From Acinetobacter lanii (lineage in GTDB: Bacteria > Pseudomonadota > Gammaproteobacteria > Pseudomonadales > Moraxellaceae), in contig NZ_CP049916.1 of assembly GCF_011578285.1 (NCBI RefSeq), positions 2,170,001 through 2,234,000 of the forward strand: 64,000 bases of DNA, read 5' to 3'. The stretch's first letter is position 1. Each line of letters opens with the position of its first letter. Below the pieces are notes generated by a model. It did no database searches and was not told the DNA's origin. It saw nothing but the letters and a program-made list of their open reading frames with translations. Shown here in pieces: positions 18,343 to 27,251 of the stretch. The position numbers were made by a program, and so were the translations under genes.

Positions 18343-19068
18343 TTAACCTGCATTTTGAATCGCAGTTTTCATATCTTTAACCGCTTGCTCCAAGCCGACA
18401 AAGACACTTTCAGCGATAATTGAATGTCCAATATTCAATTCATGAATTTGAGGAATTTTAGCAATCGGCGCAACATTCTCTAGGTTAAGACCATGACCTG
18501 CATTGACCACCAAGCCTTTTGACGCAGCATATTCAGCGCCTTTCACAATACGCTCAAGCTCATGCGCTTGAGCTTCTGCTGTTTCAGCATCGGCATAGGC
18601 ACCCGTATGCAATTCAATAGTCGGCGCACCACATGCAACCGCCGCATCAATTTGTGCAAAATCCGCATCAATAAATAAAGATACGTCGCAACCAATGGCA
18701 GATAGTTCTTGTGTGGCTTTTTTCACATCTTCAAAATGCCCAATCACATCTAAGCCGCCTTCAGTGGTCACTTCTTGACGCTTTTCAGGTACAAAACAGA
18801 CATGATGGGGTTGAATCTCTTTGGCAAAGGCCACCATTTCATCTGTGACTGCAAGCTCAAGATTCATATGCGTTTTTAACACAGGACGCATACGACGTAC
18901 ATCATCATCTTGAATATGACGACGGTCTTCACGTAAATGCAAGGTAATCCCTTCTGCACCTGCTTGCTCACATATCAATGCGGCTTTTACAGGATCGGGA
19001 TATACCGTTCCACGTGCTTGTCGAAGCGTTGCAACATGATCAATGTTTACACCAAGCAATGCAGCCAT
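18343..19068 (-). CDS. pdxJ: Pyridoxine 5'-phosphate synthase
   Basis: PdxJ condenses 1-deoxyxylulose 5-phosphate with 3-amino-1-hydroxyacetone phosphate to give pyridoxine 5'-phosphate, the last ring-forming step of vitamin B6 synthesis. The TIM-barrel protein begins [19 protein letters not shown], has [32 protein letters not shown] and a C-terminal LNIGHSII. All are typical. The 241 residues are normal. It follows recO by nine bases, the common recO-pdxJ arrangement. Confidence 0.96.
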   Translation of the reverse strand: MAALLGVNIDHVATLRQARGTVYPDPVKAALICEQAGAEGITLHLREDRRHIQDDDVRRMRPVLKTHMNLELAVTDEMVAFAKEIQPHHVCFVPEKRQEVTTEGGLDVIGHFEDVKKATQELSAIGCDVSLFIDADFAQIDAAVACGAPTIELHTGAYADAETAEAQAHELERIVKGAEYAASKGLVVNAGHGLNLENVAPIAKIPQIHELNIGHSIIAESVFVGLEQAVKDMKTAIQNAG

Positions 19069-19077
19069 AACATTTTC

Positions 19078-19791
19078 CTAATTCGATTGTGTTTGAAAAT
19101 TTTGAATCCACAATTGACGACTTTTTAAGGGACGATCTCCCAACAAAGAGGCAATCATTTGTCGATAAAGTTTACCCAATAATTGTAACTGTTCAGCACT
19201 GAATTCCATACCCTTTTCATAGTCCAGCATACTTAAAATCTGCTGTCCTGACAGTGTGGCATTGGACTGATGTACAACCGGAATAAAGCCTTCATTGAGT
19301 TGAAATTGATAGCGATGATCAGCAAGGATCGGCTGTTGAGTCGAATCGACAGCGAAATCGAGGGCATAGCCAAGTTCTTGCAATAAAACATGCTCAAACT
19401 GACGCAAGATTTGTTTTAAGAATGCATTCGGATCTGTTTGCTCAGCCAAGTGTTGCAAATGACCCAAAGTTTGATGATATTGCTGAAAGGTTTCAGACAT
19501 CGGTTCTTCAAGCGGACACAAGCGAAGGACAATTTCGTTCAGATAGAAGCCGGAAAAAAAGGCATCGCCATAAAAGAAAATCGGATGATTGAGTATTTCT
19601 AATTGGGTGAAATTTTTCAGTTCCGACTTACCTGTGGCTTGCAAGGTAATCGGTTGATATTGGGGAGGAGGCATCTGTCTGAGAATACCGTCCATTCGGC
19701 CGTATTCCTCAGTAAATAAATGCACAATATGACTGCGCTCACGGTATTTACGGTGGTGAATTAAATAACCGTGTAAGATTTCATTACGCAT
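19078..19791 (-). CDS. recO: DNA repair protein RecO
   Basis: RecO loads RecA on SSB-coated single strands in the RecFOR pathway. The N-terminal OB fold begins MRNEILHGYLIHHRKYRERS and has HIVHLFTEEYGR, as in the family. A helical C-terminal domain (ELGYALDF and a later SLLGDRPLKSRQL) follows. At 237 residues it has the expected size. The zinc-binding cysteines of some RecO proteins are absent, as in other gammaproteobacteria. It lies in the operon between the small lipoprotein gene and pdxJ. Confidence 0.93.
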   Translation of the reverse strand: MRNEILHGYLIHHRKYRERSHIVHLFTEEYGRMDGILRQMPPPQYQPITLQATGKSELKNFTQLEILNHPIFFYGDAFFSGFYLNEIVLRLCPLEEPMSETFQQYHQTLGHLQHLAEQTDPNAFLKQILRQFEHVLLQELGYALDFAVDSTQQPILADHRYQFQLNEGFIPVVHQSNATLSGQQILSMLDYEKGMEFSAEQLQLLGKLYRQMIASLLGDRPLKSRQLWIQNFQTQSN

Positions 19792-19811
19792 CGCAGGATG
19801 ACTGCATTTGT

Positions 19812-20006
19812 TTAATCATCTTTGTCTTTTTTCTTGTTCTCTTCTTCATCATCCCCATCGGGAATGACCGCACCCACAACAGCAGCAGTGCCTTTGACCA
19901 CACCTTTGGTGGTTTTATAGGCCACCTTAACGGGAACCGTAACGATTTTATGAATACACCCTTGCAACATGAATACACAAGTCAACACAGCCAACACTTT
20001 GATCAT
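19812..20006 (-). CDS. Small lipoprotein of the era-recO interval
   Basis: This 64-residue protein has a lipoprotein signal peptide: MIKVLAVLTCVFMLQGC, with the lipobox LQGC and the lipidated cysteine at residue 17. A short TVPVKVAYKTTKGVVKGT stretch and a highly charged tail (GDDEEENKKKDKDD) follow. Small lipoproteins at this place are known in Acinetobacter. Function unknown; I infer an outer- or inner-membrane lipid-anchored protein. It is probably co-transcribed with era (38 bases) and recO (20 bases). Confidence 0.75.
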   Translation of the reverse strand: MIKVLAVLTCVFMLQGCIHKIVTVPVKVAYKTTKGVVKGTAAVVGAVIPDGDDEEENKKKDKDD

Positions 20007-20043
20007 TACGGTTCTTCCATTAAAACGTGAGATTTAAATCCAA

Positions 20044-21072
20044 TTAAATATCACTATATCCTAAACTTTTCAGTGCACGTTCGTCGTCAGACCATCCACC
20101 TTTCACTTTCACCCAAAGCGTCAGCATAATTTTCTGTTCGAACATTTTTTCCATGTCCGCACGCGCATCCATACCAATCTTCTTGAGTTTGGCACCTTTT
20201 TCACCAATCACAATGGCTTTTTGACCTTGACGATCGACAAAGATGGTCGCATCGATATAGGTACATGCAGGCTTCATACGACCGGTTTTTTCATTCAAAA
20301 CAGCATCTTCAATTTTAAAAGATTCAATTTGAACGGTTAAGTCGTAAGGAAGCTCTTCACCCAATTGACGCATGATTTTTTCACGAATCACTTCAGACGC
20401 CAAGAAACGCTCTGAACGGTCGGTCAATTGATCTAAAGAATATAGCGGTGGCTGGAACGGCAAGTAGCTTTCAATCGTATCACGCAGGTGATCTAGGTTT
20501 GCACCACGCAGTGCAGACACAGGTACGATTTCAGCGAAATTCATTAATTTTTGACGTTCTAAAATCAATGGCAATGCTTTGTTTTTGTTTTCTAAGGTAT
20601 CAATTTTATTGATCACTAGAATCACAGGCATGTCTGCATTTTTCAGTTTTTCCAACACGAGGTCGTCGTTTGGTGTCCACTTTTCTGCATCAACCACAAA
20701 CAACACCAAGTTTACATCACGTAAAGCTGAGTGTGCTGCACGGTTCATCATTTTATTGATGGCACGGACTTCTTTCTTATGCATCCCTGGAGTATCGACA
20801 AACACTGCTTGAGATTTTTCACGTGAATCAATCCCGACAATTTTATGTCGTGTGGTTTGAGGCTTACGTGAAGTAATCGATAGTTTTTGCCCAAGAATGT
20901 GGTTCATTAATGTTGATTTACCAACATTAGGTCGACCAACAATAGCAACAAAACCACTTTTAAAGTCCGCAGGAATTTCGGTTCCTTGCGAACTAAAAAA
21001 GTTATTGATTAAGTCATCAGGATTGTTAGTCGATTCGTGATCAGCATCGATGTGATCGGAATGAGTAGTCAT
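20044..21072 (-). CDS. era: GTPase Era
   Basis: Era is an essential GTPase that binds 16S rRNA and helps mature the 30S subunit. G1 is GRPNVGKS at about 46-53, G3 is DTPGMHKK, G4 is NKID and the C-terminal KH domain includes IVIGEKGAKLKKIG. At 342 residues it has an extra N-terminal stretch of about 38 residues compared with the 301-residue E. coli protein, rich in H and D. The start ATG overlaps the rnc stop codon in TAATG, which indicates translational coupling. Confidence 0.96.
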   Translation of the reverse strand: MTTHSDHIDADHESTNNPDDLINNFFSSQGTEIPADFKSGFVAIVGRPNVGKSTLMNHILGQKLSITSRKPQTTRHKIVGIDSREKSQAVFVDTPGMHKKEVRAINKMMNRAAHSALRDVNLVLFVVDAEKWTPNDDLVLEKLKNADMPVILVINKIDTLENKNKALPLILERQKLMNFAEIVPVSALRGANLDHLRDTIESYLPFQPPLYSLDQLTDRSERFLASEVIREKIMRQLGEELPYDLTVQIESFKIEDAVLNEKTGRMKPACTYIDATIFVDRQGQKAIVIGEKGAKLKKIGMDARADMEKMFEQKIMLTLWVKVKGGWSDDERALKSLGYSDI

Positions 21073-21771
21073 TAAGACTTTTGCTCCAAAATTTTTAAAA
21101 TATCTGCCGCAACTGTTTGTTCAGCAAAGCGACGGCTTGAACCCTCACCATATTTAACAGGCAAGCCTTCAACCAAGCATTCTACTTTGAAATGTTGATT
21201 TGGAGCATCACCTTGAATATCCACCACTTCGTAAACCGGGAGAGGTTTTTTACGGGCTTGCAGATATTCCTGTAAACGTGATTTCGGGTCTTTGAGTTGA
21301 TCCGTCGGTTCAATATGATCTAAATACGGTTCGTACCATTTTAACACAATGGCCTGAAGTACATTTAAATCGTGACAGTCGGTATAAATCGCACCAATAA
21401 TCGCTTCAACGGTATCGGCTAAAATCGATTCACGATGATGACCACCCGATTTCAACTCACCCATACTGAGTATTAAACTCTGACTCAGTTTCAAATCTGT
21501 TGCAATTTTACCCAATGCTTCCTGACGAACCAAAGTCGCACGCATACGCGTTAAACGACCTTCATTTTCGTTGGGATAAGTTTCATAGAGGTAATTGGCA
21601 ATGATCATCCCTAACAATGAATCGCCTAGAAATTCTAGACGCTCATAGTTATGTTTATGACTCACCGATCGATGCGTCAGGCGCAAGCTGCAAAAGCTCA
21701 AGTTTTTTAAACTGATAACCGATACGACTGAGTAAGCGTGGATCACTTACTTTGAACTGACCTTTGATCAA
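21072..21771 (-). CDS. rnc: Ribonuclease III, interrupted near its 5' end
   Basis: RNase III cuts double-stranded RNA. The endonuclease signature NYERLEFLGDSLLG, the later ADTVEAIIGAIY and the C-terminal dsRNA-binding domain are intact. Codons from the TTG at 21771 spell the normal start (IKGQFKVSDPRLLSRIGYQF), with GAGAAAAG as ribosome-binding site. The frame then slips at about 21680-21681: an extra G on the plus strand puts LTHRSVSHKHN into another frame. The undisturbed downstream frame opens at 21746 with 28 unrelated residues (MIHAYSVVS...). So the annotated-looking start at 21746 is an artefact of the frameshift. It may be a sequencing error or a real lesion. Confidence 0.8.
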
Positions 21772-22117
21772 AACTTTTCTCGAATGTTAAGACTAAATCG
21801 ATATTCAGCAAGAAAGGTTTTCTTACTTCATAGCATTTAGTCACTTCTAAACCCTTTTCCGTTGAAACACGGGCAATATCATCAAAATTTAAATCTCTGA
21901 TATTGTTCATGTTCAGACTTTGATTCATCTGAGACGAAAACTGTGACGATGTGATCGTTGAAGGACTTTTTTTCAAAAGATCTTCAATTTGACTGTTGAT
22001 CACACGATCATCCCAATATGATGGCCAAATTGCTAAAATGATTTTCACCATAAAAGCAAAAGCCACCACCCCTAATAAAATCGAAATATACGAAGCACCT
22101 GTTTGAGCGTTACGCAT
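21743..22117 (-). CDS. DUF4845-family membrane-anchored protein
   Basis: The 124-residue protein starts MRNAQTGASYISILLG and has one hydrophobic membrane segment at about residues 10-32, followed by a soluble domain. This pattern and its place between lepB and rnc are standard for the DUF4845 family in gammaproteobacteria. Its function is unknown. Its end overlaps the true rnc start (TTG 21771) by about 29 bases. Confidence 0.85.
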   Translation of the reverse strand: MRNAQTGASYISILLGVVAFAFMVKIILAIWPSYWDDRVINSQIEDLLKKSPSTITSSQFSSQMNQSLNMNNIRDLNFDDIARVSTEKGLEVTKCYEVRKPFLLNIDLVLTFEKSFDQRSVQSK

Positions 22118-22147
22118 TTTTATTTTCCGTAATATAAAACGTTTTAA

Positions 22148-23002
22148 TTATTGAATTTTACCGTTACGCGCAAAGGATGGCAGTTTTAGACCCGGCTCTT
22201 TATGCATCCATACATAAACCGCCTGACCCGTTAAATTCGCTTCGGGAACAAATCCCCAAAAACGACTGTCAGCACTCTGATCACGGTTATCGCCCATCGC
22301 GAAGTAATAACCTTTCGGTACATTGACTTCCCAACTTTGACCATTAGATTTCACAAAACGATCATTGGCGGTTGCTACAAACGGTAAATCTTTCTTCTCT
22401 TGCGCATAATTAAACTGCGCAATCAACGTATTTTGACCTTCCAAATTACGCACCAAATGTTTATGCGCACCGAGTGTTTCATAATGGTAAATCGATTGTG
22501 GTGTATCTAACACATCTTTTTCACGACTGAATTGGGTCGCTTCAAAGGGGATGTCTTGACCATTGATGTTCAGTTTACCATTTTCGTAAACAATATGATC
22601 ACCCGGCAACCCGACAATACGCTTAATATAGCTAATCGTAGGTTGTGGTGGATAACGGAAAACCGCCACATCACCACGTTCAGGTTCATTGATATTCAAC
22701 ACTTTGGTGTTGGTAATCGGCAAACGCACACCATATTGGTATTTGTTAACCAAGATATAATCACCTGTTTCGAGTGTAGGTACCATAGAGTCCGATGGGA
22801 TGTTATACGGTTCAAAAAAGAATGAACGCAACACCAACACTACAGCCAGTACAGGCCAGAAGTCATAGGCCCATGTGATAATGAAATTTTCATTCCCCTT
22901 ACCTTTGGTTTCCCGTTGCTTTAGCACAAATTTATCAAGCAACCACAGACCATAAAAGATCAGCGTGACAGGTACGAGGATTAAATTAAAATCAAAATCC
23001 AT
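22148..23002 (-). CDS. lepB: Signal peptidase I
   Basis: LepB cleaves signal peptides from exported proteins at the outer face of the inner membrane. The catalytic serine is S72 in IPSDSMVPT and the catalytic lysine is K127 in SYIKRIVGLPGDH. The conserved GDNRDQSADSR box follows at about residue 240. Hydrophobic segments lie near residues 5-22 and 44-62. The 284 residues are usual for this group. It is 21 bases downstream of lepA, in the normal lepA-lepB order. Confidence 0.96.
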   Translation of the reverse strand: MDFDFNLILVPVTLIFYGLWLLDKFVLKQRETKGKGNENFIITWAYDFWPVLAVVLVLRSFFFEPYNIPSDSMVPTLETGDYILVNKYQYGVRLPITNTKVLNINEPERGDVAVFRYPPQPTISYIKRIVGLPGDHIVYENGKLNINGQDIPFEATQFSREKDVLDTPQSIYHYETLGAHKHLVRNLEGQNTLIAQFNYAQEKKDLPFVATANDRFVKSNGQSWEVNVPKGYYFAMGDNRDQSADSRFWGFVPEANLTGQAVYVWMHKEPGLKLPSFARNGKIQ

Positions 23003-23023
23003 GGGTCTATATCCTCTATTTTA

Positions 23024-24839
23024 TTATCTTTCTACTTTCAACACAGCCAAGAACGCTTCTTGTGGGATTTCAACACTACCCACTTGCTTCATGCGTTTCT
23101 TACCTTCTTTCTGTTTCGACAACAGTTTCTTCTTACGCGACACGTCACCACCATAACATTTCGCCAAAACGTTTTTACGCATTGCTTTTACGGTTGAACG
23201 AGCAATGATTTGCGCGCCAATCGCCGCTTGAATCGCAACATCGAACATTTGACGTGGAATCAAATCTTTCATTTTTTCCACAAGAGCAATACCACGATGA
23301 CGTGCATCCTGACGGTGACAGATCATCGCCAAAGCATCCACTTTATCGCCATTGATCAAGACATCGACTTTCACCAATGAAGAAGATTCAAAACGGACAA
23401 AGTTATAATCCAGTGATGCAAAACCACGTGAACATGATTTCAAACGGTCGAAGAAGTCCATCACCACTTCTGCCATTGGAATTTCAAACGTGATCGCCAC
23501 TTGGTTCGCCATAAACTTCATGTCTTTTTGGATACCACGACGCTCAACACATAAAGTCATGACATTACCCAAGTATTCTTGTGGTACCAAAATATTACAT
23601 TCAGCAATTGGTTCACGTAGGTCTTCTACGGTTGAACCATCTGGCATTTTTGATGGGCTGTCGATGTAAACCGTCTCACCATTCTTCATCACGGCTTCAT
23701 AAATGACCGTCGGTGCAGAAGAAAAGGTCAAGATCGTACTCACGCTCTAAACGCTCTTGTACGATTTCCATGTGTAGCATACCTAAGAAGCCACAACGGA
23801 AACCAAAACCTAAGGCATCTGAACTTTCAGGTTCGAAGAACAGTGCCGAGTCATTAATTTGCAATTTTTGTAAGGCATCACGGAACGGTTCAAAATCGCT
23901 TGAATCGATTGGGAACAAACCTGCATAAACCTGTGGCTTCACCTTTTTAAAGCCCGGTAAAACTTCAACATCAGGTGTGGTTGACAAGGTAATGGTATCA
24001 CCCACTGGCGCACCAAAAATGTCTTTAATCCCTGCAATCACAAAGCCTACTTCACCTGCTTGTAACTCACCTGTTTCGGTGTGTTTCGGGTTAAAGATAC
24101 CCACAGAGGTGACGATGTGTGTTTGACCTGTTGATTTCACCAACATTTTGTCGCCCTTACGGATACGACCTTGTTTCACACGAACTAATGACACAACACC
24201 TAAATAGTTATCGAACCATGAGTCCACAATTAAGGCTTGAAGTGCAGCATCACGGTCACCGACTGGTGGCGGAATCACATCAACCAAACGCTCAAGTACA
24301 CCCTCAACACCTAAACCGGTTTTCGCAGAACAGGTCGGTGCATCTGTCGCTTCTACCCCAATAATGTCTTCAATTTCTTGAATCACACGTTCAGGTTCAG
24401 CTTGCGGTAAATCAATTTTATTCAGTACTGGAAGAACTTCAAGACCTTGCTCAATCGCGGTATAACAGTTGGCAACTGACTGTGCTTCAACACCCTGTGC
24501 CGCATCGACCACTAGAAGCGCACCTTCACATGCCGCCAATGAACGAGACACTTCATACGAGAAGTCCACGTGCCCTGGGGTATCAATGAAGTTCAGTTGG
24601 TATTCTTGGCCATTTGGATGGGTGTAATAAAGCGTCACTGAAGCTGCTTTAATGGTAATCCCACGCTCACGCTCAATATCCATGGAGTCAAGAACTTGCG
24701 CTTGCATTTCGCGATCTTGTAATCCACCACAGGTTTGAATAAAGCGGTCGGCTAGAGTTGACTTACCATGGTCGATATGAGCGATAATGGAAAAGTTACG
24801 TATGTTTTTGATATCTACGGATTTTTTAGCTTGCGCCAT
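23024..24839 (-). pseudogene. lepA: Elongation factor 4 (LepA), frameshifted
   Basis: LepA/EF4 is a translational GTPase associated with the ribosome. The N-terminal part (24839 down to about 23720) has the G1 motif [16 protein letters not shown] and NKIDLP. Domain IV and the C-terminal domain (through [19 protein letters not shown]) are intact but in a different frame. The frame breaks near 23722-23726: after EYDLDL the sequence reads out into FFCTDGHL and stops, while the next frame continues [19 protein letters not shown]. By comparison with the family (from memory) two bases are missing between EYDLDL and APTV. Sum of both parts fits a 600-residue LepA. Confidence 0.85.
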
Positions 24840-25012
24840 GGGTTACCTTGAACAATAAATTGCGCTATGTATGAAAAGCAGACTACATAGCAAAAGCTGT
24901 TTAACAAATTGCGCACGATTATAACAGATGGATTTTTTAAAGTATTCATAATAATCATCAAGTGCTGATGAAATATAGAAAACTTTAATCAAGCGATGAG
25001 CAAGTTAAGCAG

Positions 25013-25471
25013 TTAAAGCGCAACATCATAATGTTGACTAAAATCTAAGGCGTTCAGATCTTCCGCAATCGGTTGATAGGCTTGAATAAAAGTCGGCGAT
25101 AAACGCTTTGGTCGACCTGTGGCAATTTCCACACACGCCCATTTGGTCATCGCAGTAAAAACGATGCTTTGATCCGATGGTCGGTAGAACACACAGTGTC
25201 GAAATGAGTACATGGCATTAATGTCACTGAACCAAGTTCTTAAAATCAATTCATCCCCTTCTAAACAGGCTTTACGGTATTGCACTTGATGCTCAACGGC
25301 GACCATGGCATGTTTCATTTCCAAATACTGATCGATACCTAAACCAATATGCGCAATATGTGCCAAAGCCACGTCTTGCATCCAACTGACATAAACCACG
25401 TTATTGACATGCCCTAAAGCATCAATATGTTCTGCTTTTACACTTAACTTTAAATCGAAAATACTGTTCAC
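25013..25471 (-). CDS. Acyl-CoA thioesterase, YbgC-like hotdog
   Basis: The 152-residue protein has the 4HBT signature DALGHVNNVVYVSWMQDVAL (residues about 17-36) and no signal peptide. Proteins of this type hydrolyse acyl-CoA thioesters. It is upstream of the lepA operon by about 170 bases on the same strand and about 165 bases downstream of the MucD protease gene. Substrate unknown. Confidence 0.8.
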   Translation of the reverse strand: MNSIFDLKLSVKAEHIDALGHVNNVVYVSWMQDVALAHIAHIGLGIDQYLEMKHAMVAVEHQVQYRKACLEGDELILRTWFSDINAMYSFRHCVFYRPSDQSIVFTAMTKWACVEIATGRPKRLSPTFIQAYQPIAEDLNALDFSQHYDVAL

Positions 25472-25596
25472 AGAACCCCTTTTTTATGTGAAATGTTGAA
25501 TACCGACAATCTATCAAAGTAGATGAATGAAATCTAATATTTGAAAGGCATTCACAGTCGATAAATAGTATTCAAAATACATTGCTCAGCGCTGTA

Positions 25597-25626
25597 TTAA
25601 AAAAGCCACTCAGATCGAGTGGCTTA
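25597..25626 (-). terminator. Terminator after the DegP/MucD gene
   Basis: The stem AAGCCACTC / GAGTGGCTT is followed by six T on the minus strand. It lies about ten bases after the protease stop codon. Confidence 0.85.
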
Positions 25627-25635
25627 AATTGATGC

Positions 25636-27024
25636 TTATTTGATTCGCAATCCAATAATGGCATTTTGTCCCTGACGCACAATGGCCACGCGCGCCACGG
25701 TATTTTGTTTTAACTCTGACACGGCTTCCACAAAATCATTTGGATTGAGGACTGCTGTGTTATTGATCTGAGTAATCACATCTCCCGGTAAAATACGTGA
25801 CTGCGATGCCAATCCTCCACGCACCACATCTTGCACATAGATTCCACCTTTGACGCCCAATTGCTGCACTTCATTGGCACTTAAGGCACGAATCGATACC
25901 CCTAAAACAGGTCCTTTCTGGGCTTTGGTCGCAGACGCACCTGTTGCCTTTGCCGGTGTGTCATCCGGTGCTGAGGTTAAAGTCGCAGAAATCACTTTGG
26001 CTTTGTCATCACGTAACACTTCAAGCTGAATGCTTTGATTCGGCAAAGTCCGATTCAGGTAATTCAGTAAATCACCCGTTCTTGAAATCGGTGTGCCGTT
26101 ATATTTCAGAATCACATCGCCCGCTCTAAAACCGGCTTTGGCTGCTGGAGAGTTCGGCGCAACTTGGGTGATCAATGAGCCTTCCGGTTTTGGCAATTTA
26201 TAGGCTTCAGCCAAATTACGGTCGATATCTTGCAGCATCACACCCAAATATGAACGGGTCACTTTACCGTTCTTTTTCAACTGATCTGCAATATCCATTG
26301 CTACATCAATTGGAATCGAGAATGACAAGCCCATATAGCCACCGGTACCACTAAAGATCCGTGAGTTTACGCCGACCACTTGCCCCTGTTGATTAAACAA
26401 AGGACCTCCTGAGTTCCCTGGGTTCAATGCCACATCGGTTTGAATAAACGGCACCGAAGTTTCACCCATCATATTTCGTGATTTGGCGCTGACAATACCC
26501 GCTGAGGCTGAATAGTCAAAGCCGAAAGGCGAACCAATCGCTAGCACGGGCTGACCGACTTTGAGTTGGTCAATATTGCCTGTGCTCAGTGCAGGGAAAT
26601 TATTGCCTTCCACTTTCAGCAGTGCCACGTCAGTTCGCGCATCACTTCCCACCACTTTCGCATCGATTTCACGGCGATCATTCAGCATAATGGTGACTTC
26701 AGAAGCATCTTCTATCACATGGTGATTGGTGAGTAGATAGCCATCTTTACTGATAAAAAAAGCACTGCCGTAAGCGGTTTTTTCTTGCGGTGCTTTTTGC
26801 TGTGGAATAATGATTTGATTACCAAAGAAACGCTTTAGAATTTCAGGAACTTGTTGTTGTAACAGTTCTTCCTGTGTCATTTTCTTGACGACATTGACAC
26901 TCACGACCGCAGGACTCACCTGTTCTACTAAATTCGAAAAATCAACCGGACTTGCTGCCTGAGCCTGTGCTGCCATGGTAAAAGCAACGGCGTACATTCC
27001 TTTTTGAACAAAGCGATGTTTCAT
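25636..27024 (-). CDS. Periplasmic serine protease of the DegP/MucD family
   Basis: This HtrA-type protease degrades or chaperones misfolded envelope proteins. A signal peptide covers about 22 residues from MKHRFVQ to AQA. The catalytic triad is H102 (NHHVIED), D132 (RTDVAL) and S205 (NPGNSGGPL), numbered from the ATG at 27024. Two PDZ domains follow, the second weaker, ending at residue 462. The open frame extends 13 codons upstream to 27063; I prefer 27024 because it gives a proper signal peptide. Whether it is DegP, DegQ or MucD is not decided by sequence alone. Confidence 0.88.
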   Translation of the reverse strand: MKHRFVQKGMYAVAFTMAAQAQAASPVDFSNLVEQVSPAVVSVNVVKKMTQEELLQQQVPEILKRFFGNQIIIPQQKAPQEKTAYGSAFFISKDGYLLTNHHVIEDASEVTIMLNDRREIDAKVVGSDARTDVALLKVEGNNFPALSTGNIDQLKVGQPVLAIGSPFGFDYSASAGIVSAKSRNMMGETSVPFIQTDVALNPGNSGGPLFNQQGQVVGVNSRIFSGTGGYMGLSFSIPIDVAMDIADQLKKNGKVTRSYLGVMLQDIDRNLAEAYKLPKPEGSLITQVAPNSPAAKAGFRAGDVILKYNGTPISRTGDLLNYLNRTLPNQSIQLEVLRDDKAKVISATLTSAPDDTPAKATGASATKAQKGPVLGVSIRALSANEVQQLGVKGGIYVQDVVRGGLASQSRILPGDVITQINNTAVLNPNDFVEAVSELKQNTVARVAIVRQGQNAIIGLRIK

Positions 27025-27251
27025 AAAACACTTACTCACGTTTTTTGATTTTCTAGATAACACTGTTTTAGCATAATAAAGTATATATTTACGTAAATAA
27101 ATGTTTCTAAATTTTTAAAAAACAACGCTTTACTTAATTTTTTCTTAAATGATTTCTTATTGCACATTTTCGTTATTTTTTGACCGGATTGACCCTTGTT
27201 TTTTTGTGCAAAAAGGCGTGTGATAAGCAAACTTATTTTAATCATTAGCGA

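Noticed and set aside
19784..19978. 64-residue frame MYSCCKGVFIK next to recO
   Set aside because: It is an alternative frame of the small lipoprotein gene, which has a clear lipobox.
21072..21746. RNase III starting at the ATG at 21746 with MIHAYSVVSVISLK
   Set aside because: The first 28 residues do not resemble RNase III, while the neighbouring frame gives the normal start. It is an artefact of the frameshift at about 21680.
23715..23730. Programmed frameshift in lepA
   Set aside because: No slippery heptamer with a stop signal or downstream fold is apparent, and LepA is not known to use frameshifting.
23024..23743. Separate gene starting at 23743 with [12 protein letters not shown]
   Set aside because: It is the C-terminal part of LepA; the first residues come from the overlap with the shifted frame and there is no sign of an independent start.
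27036..27245. 69-residue minus-strand frame upstream of the protease
   Set aside because: It consists of AT-rich leader DNA with no ribosome-binding site and overlaps the likely divergent promoters.
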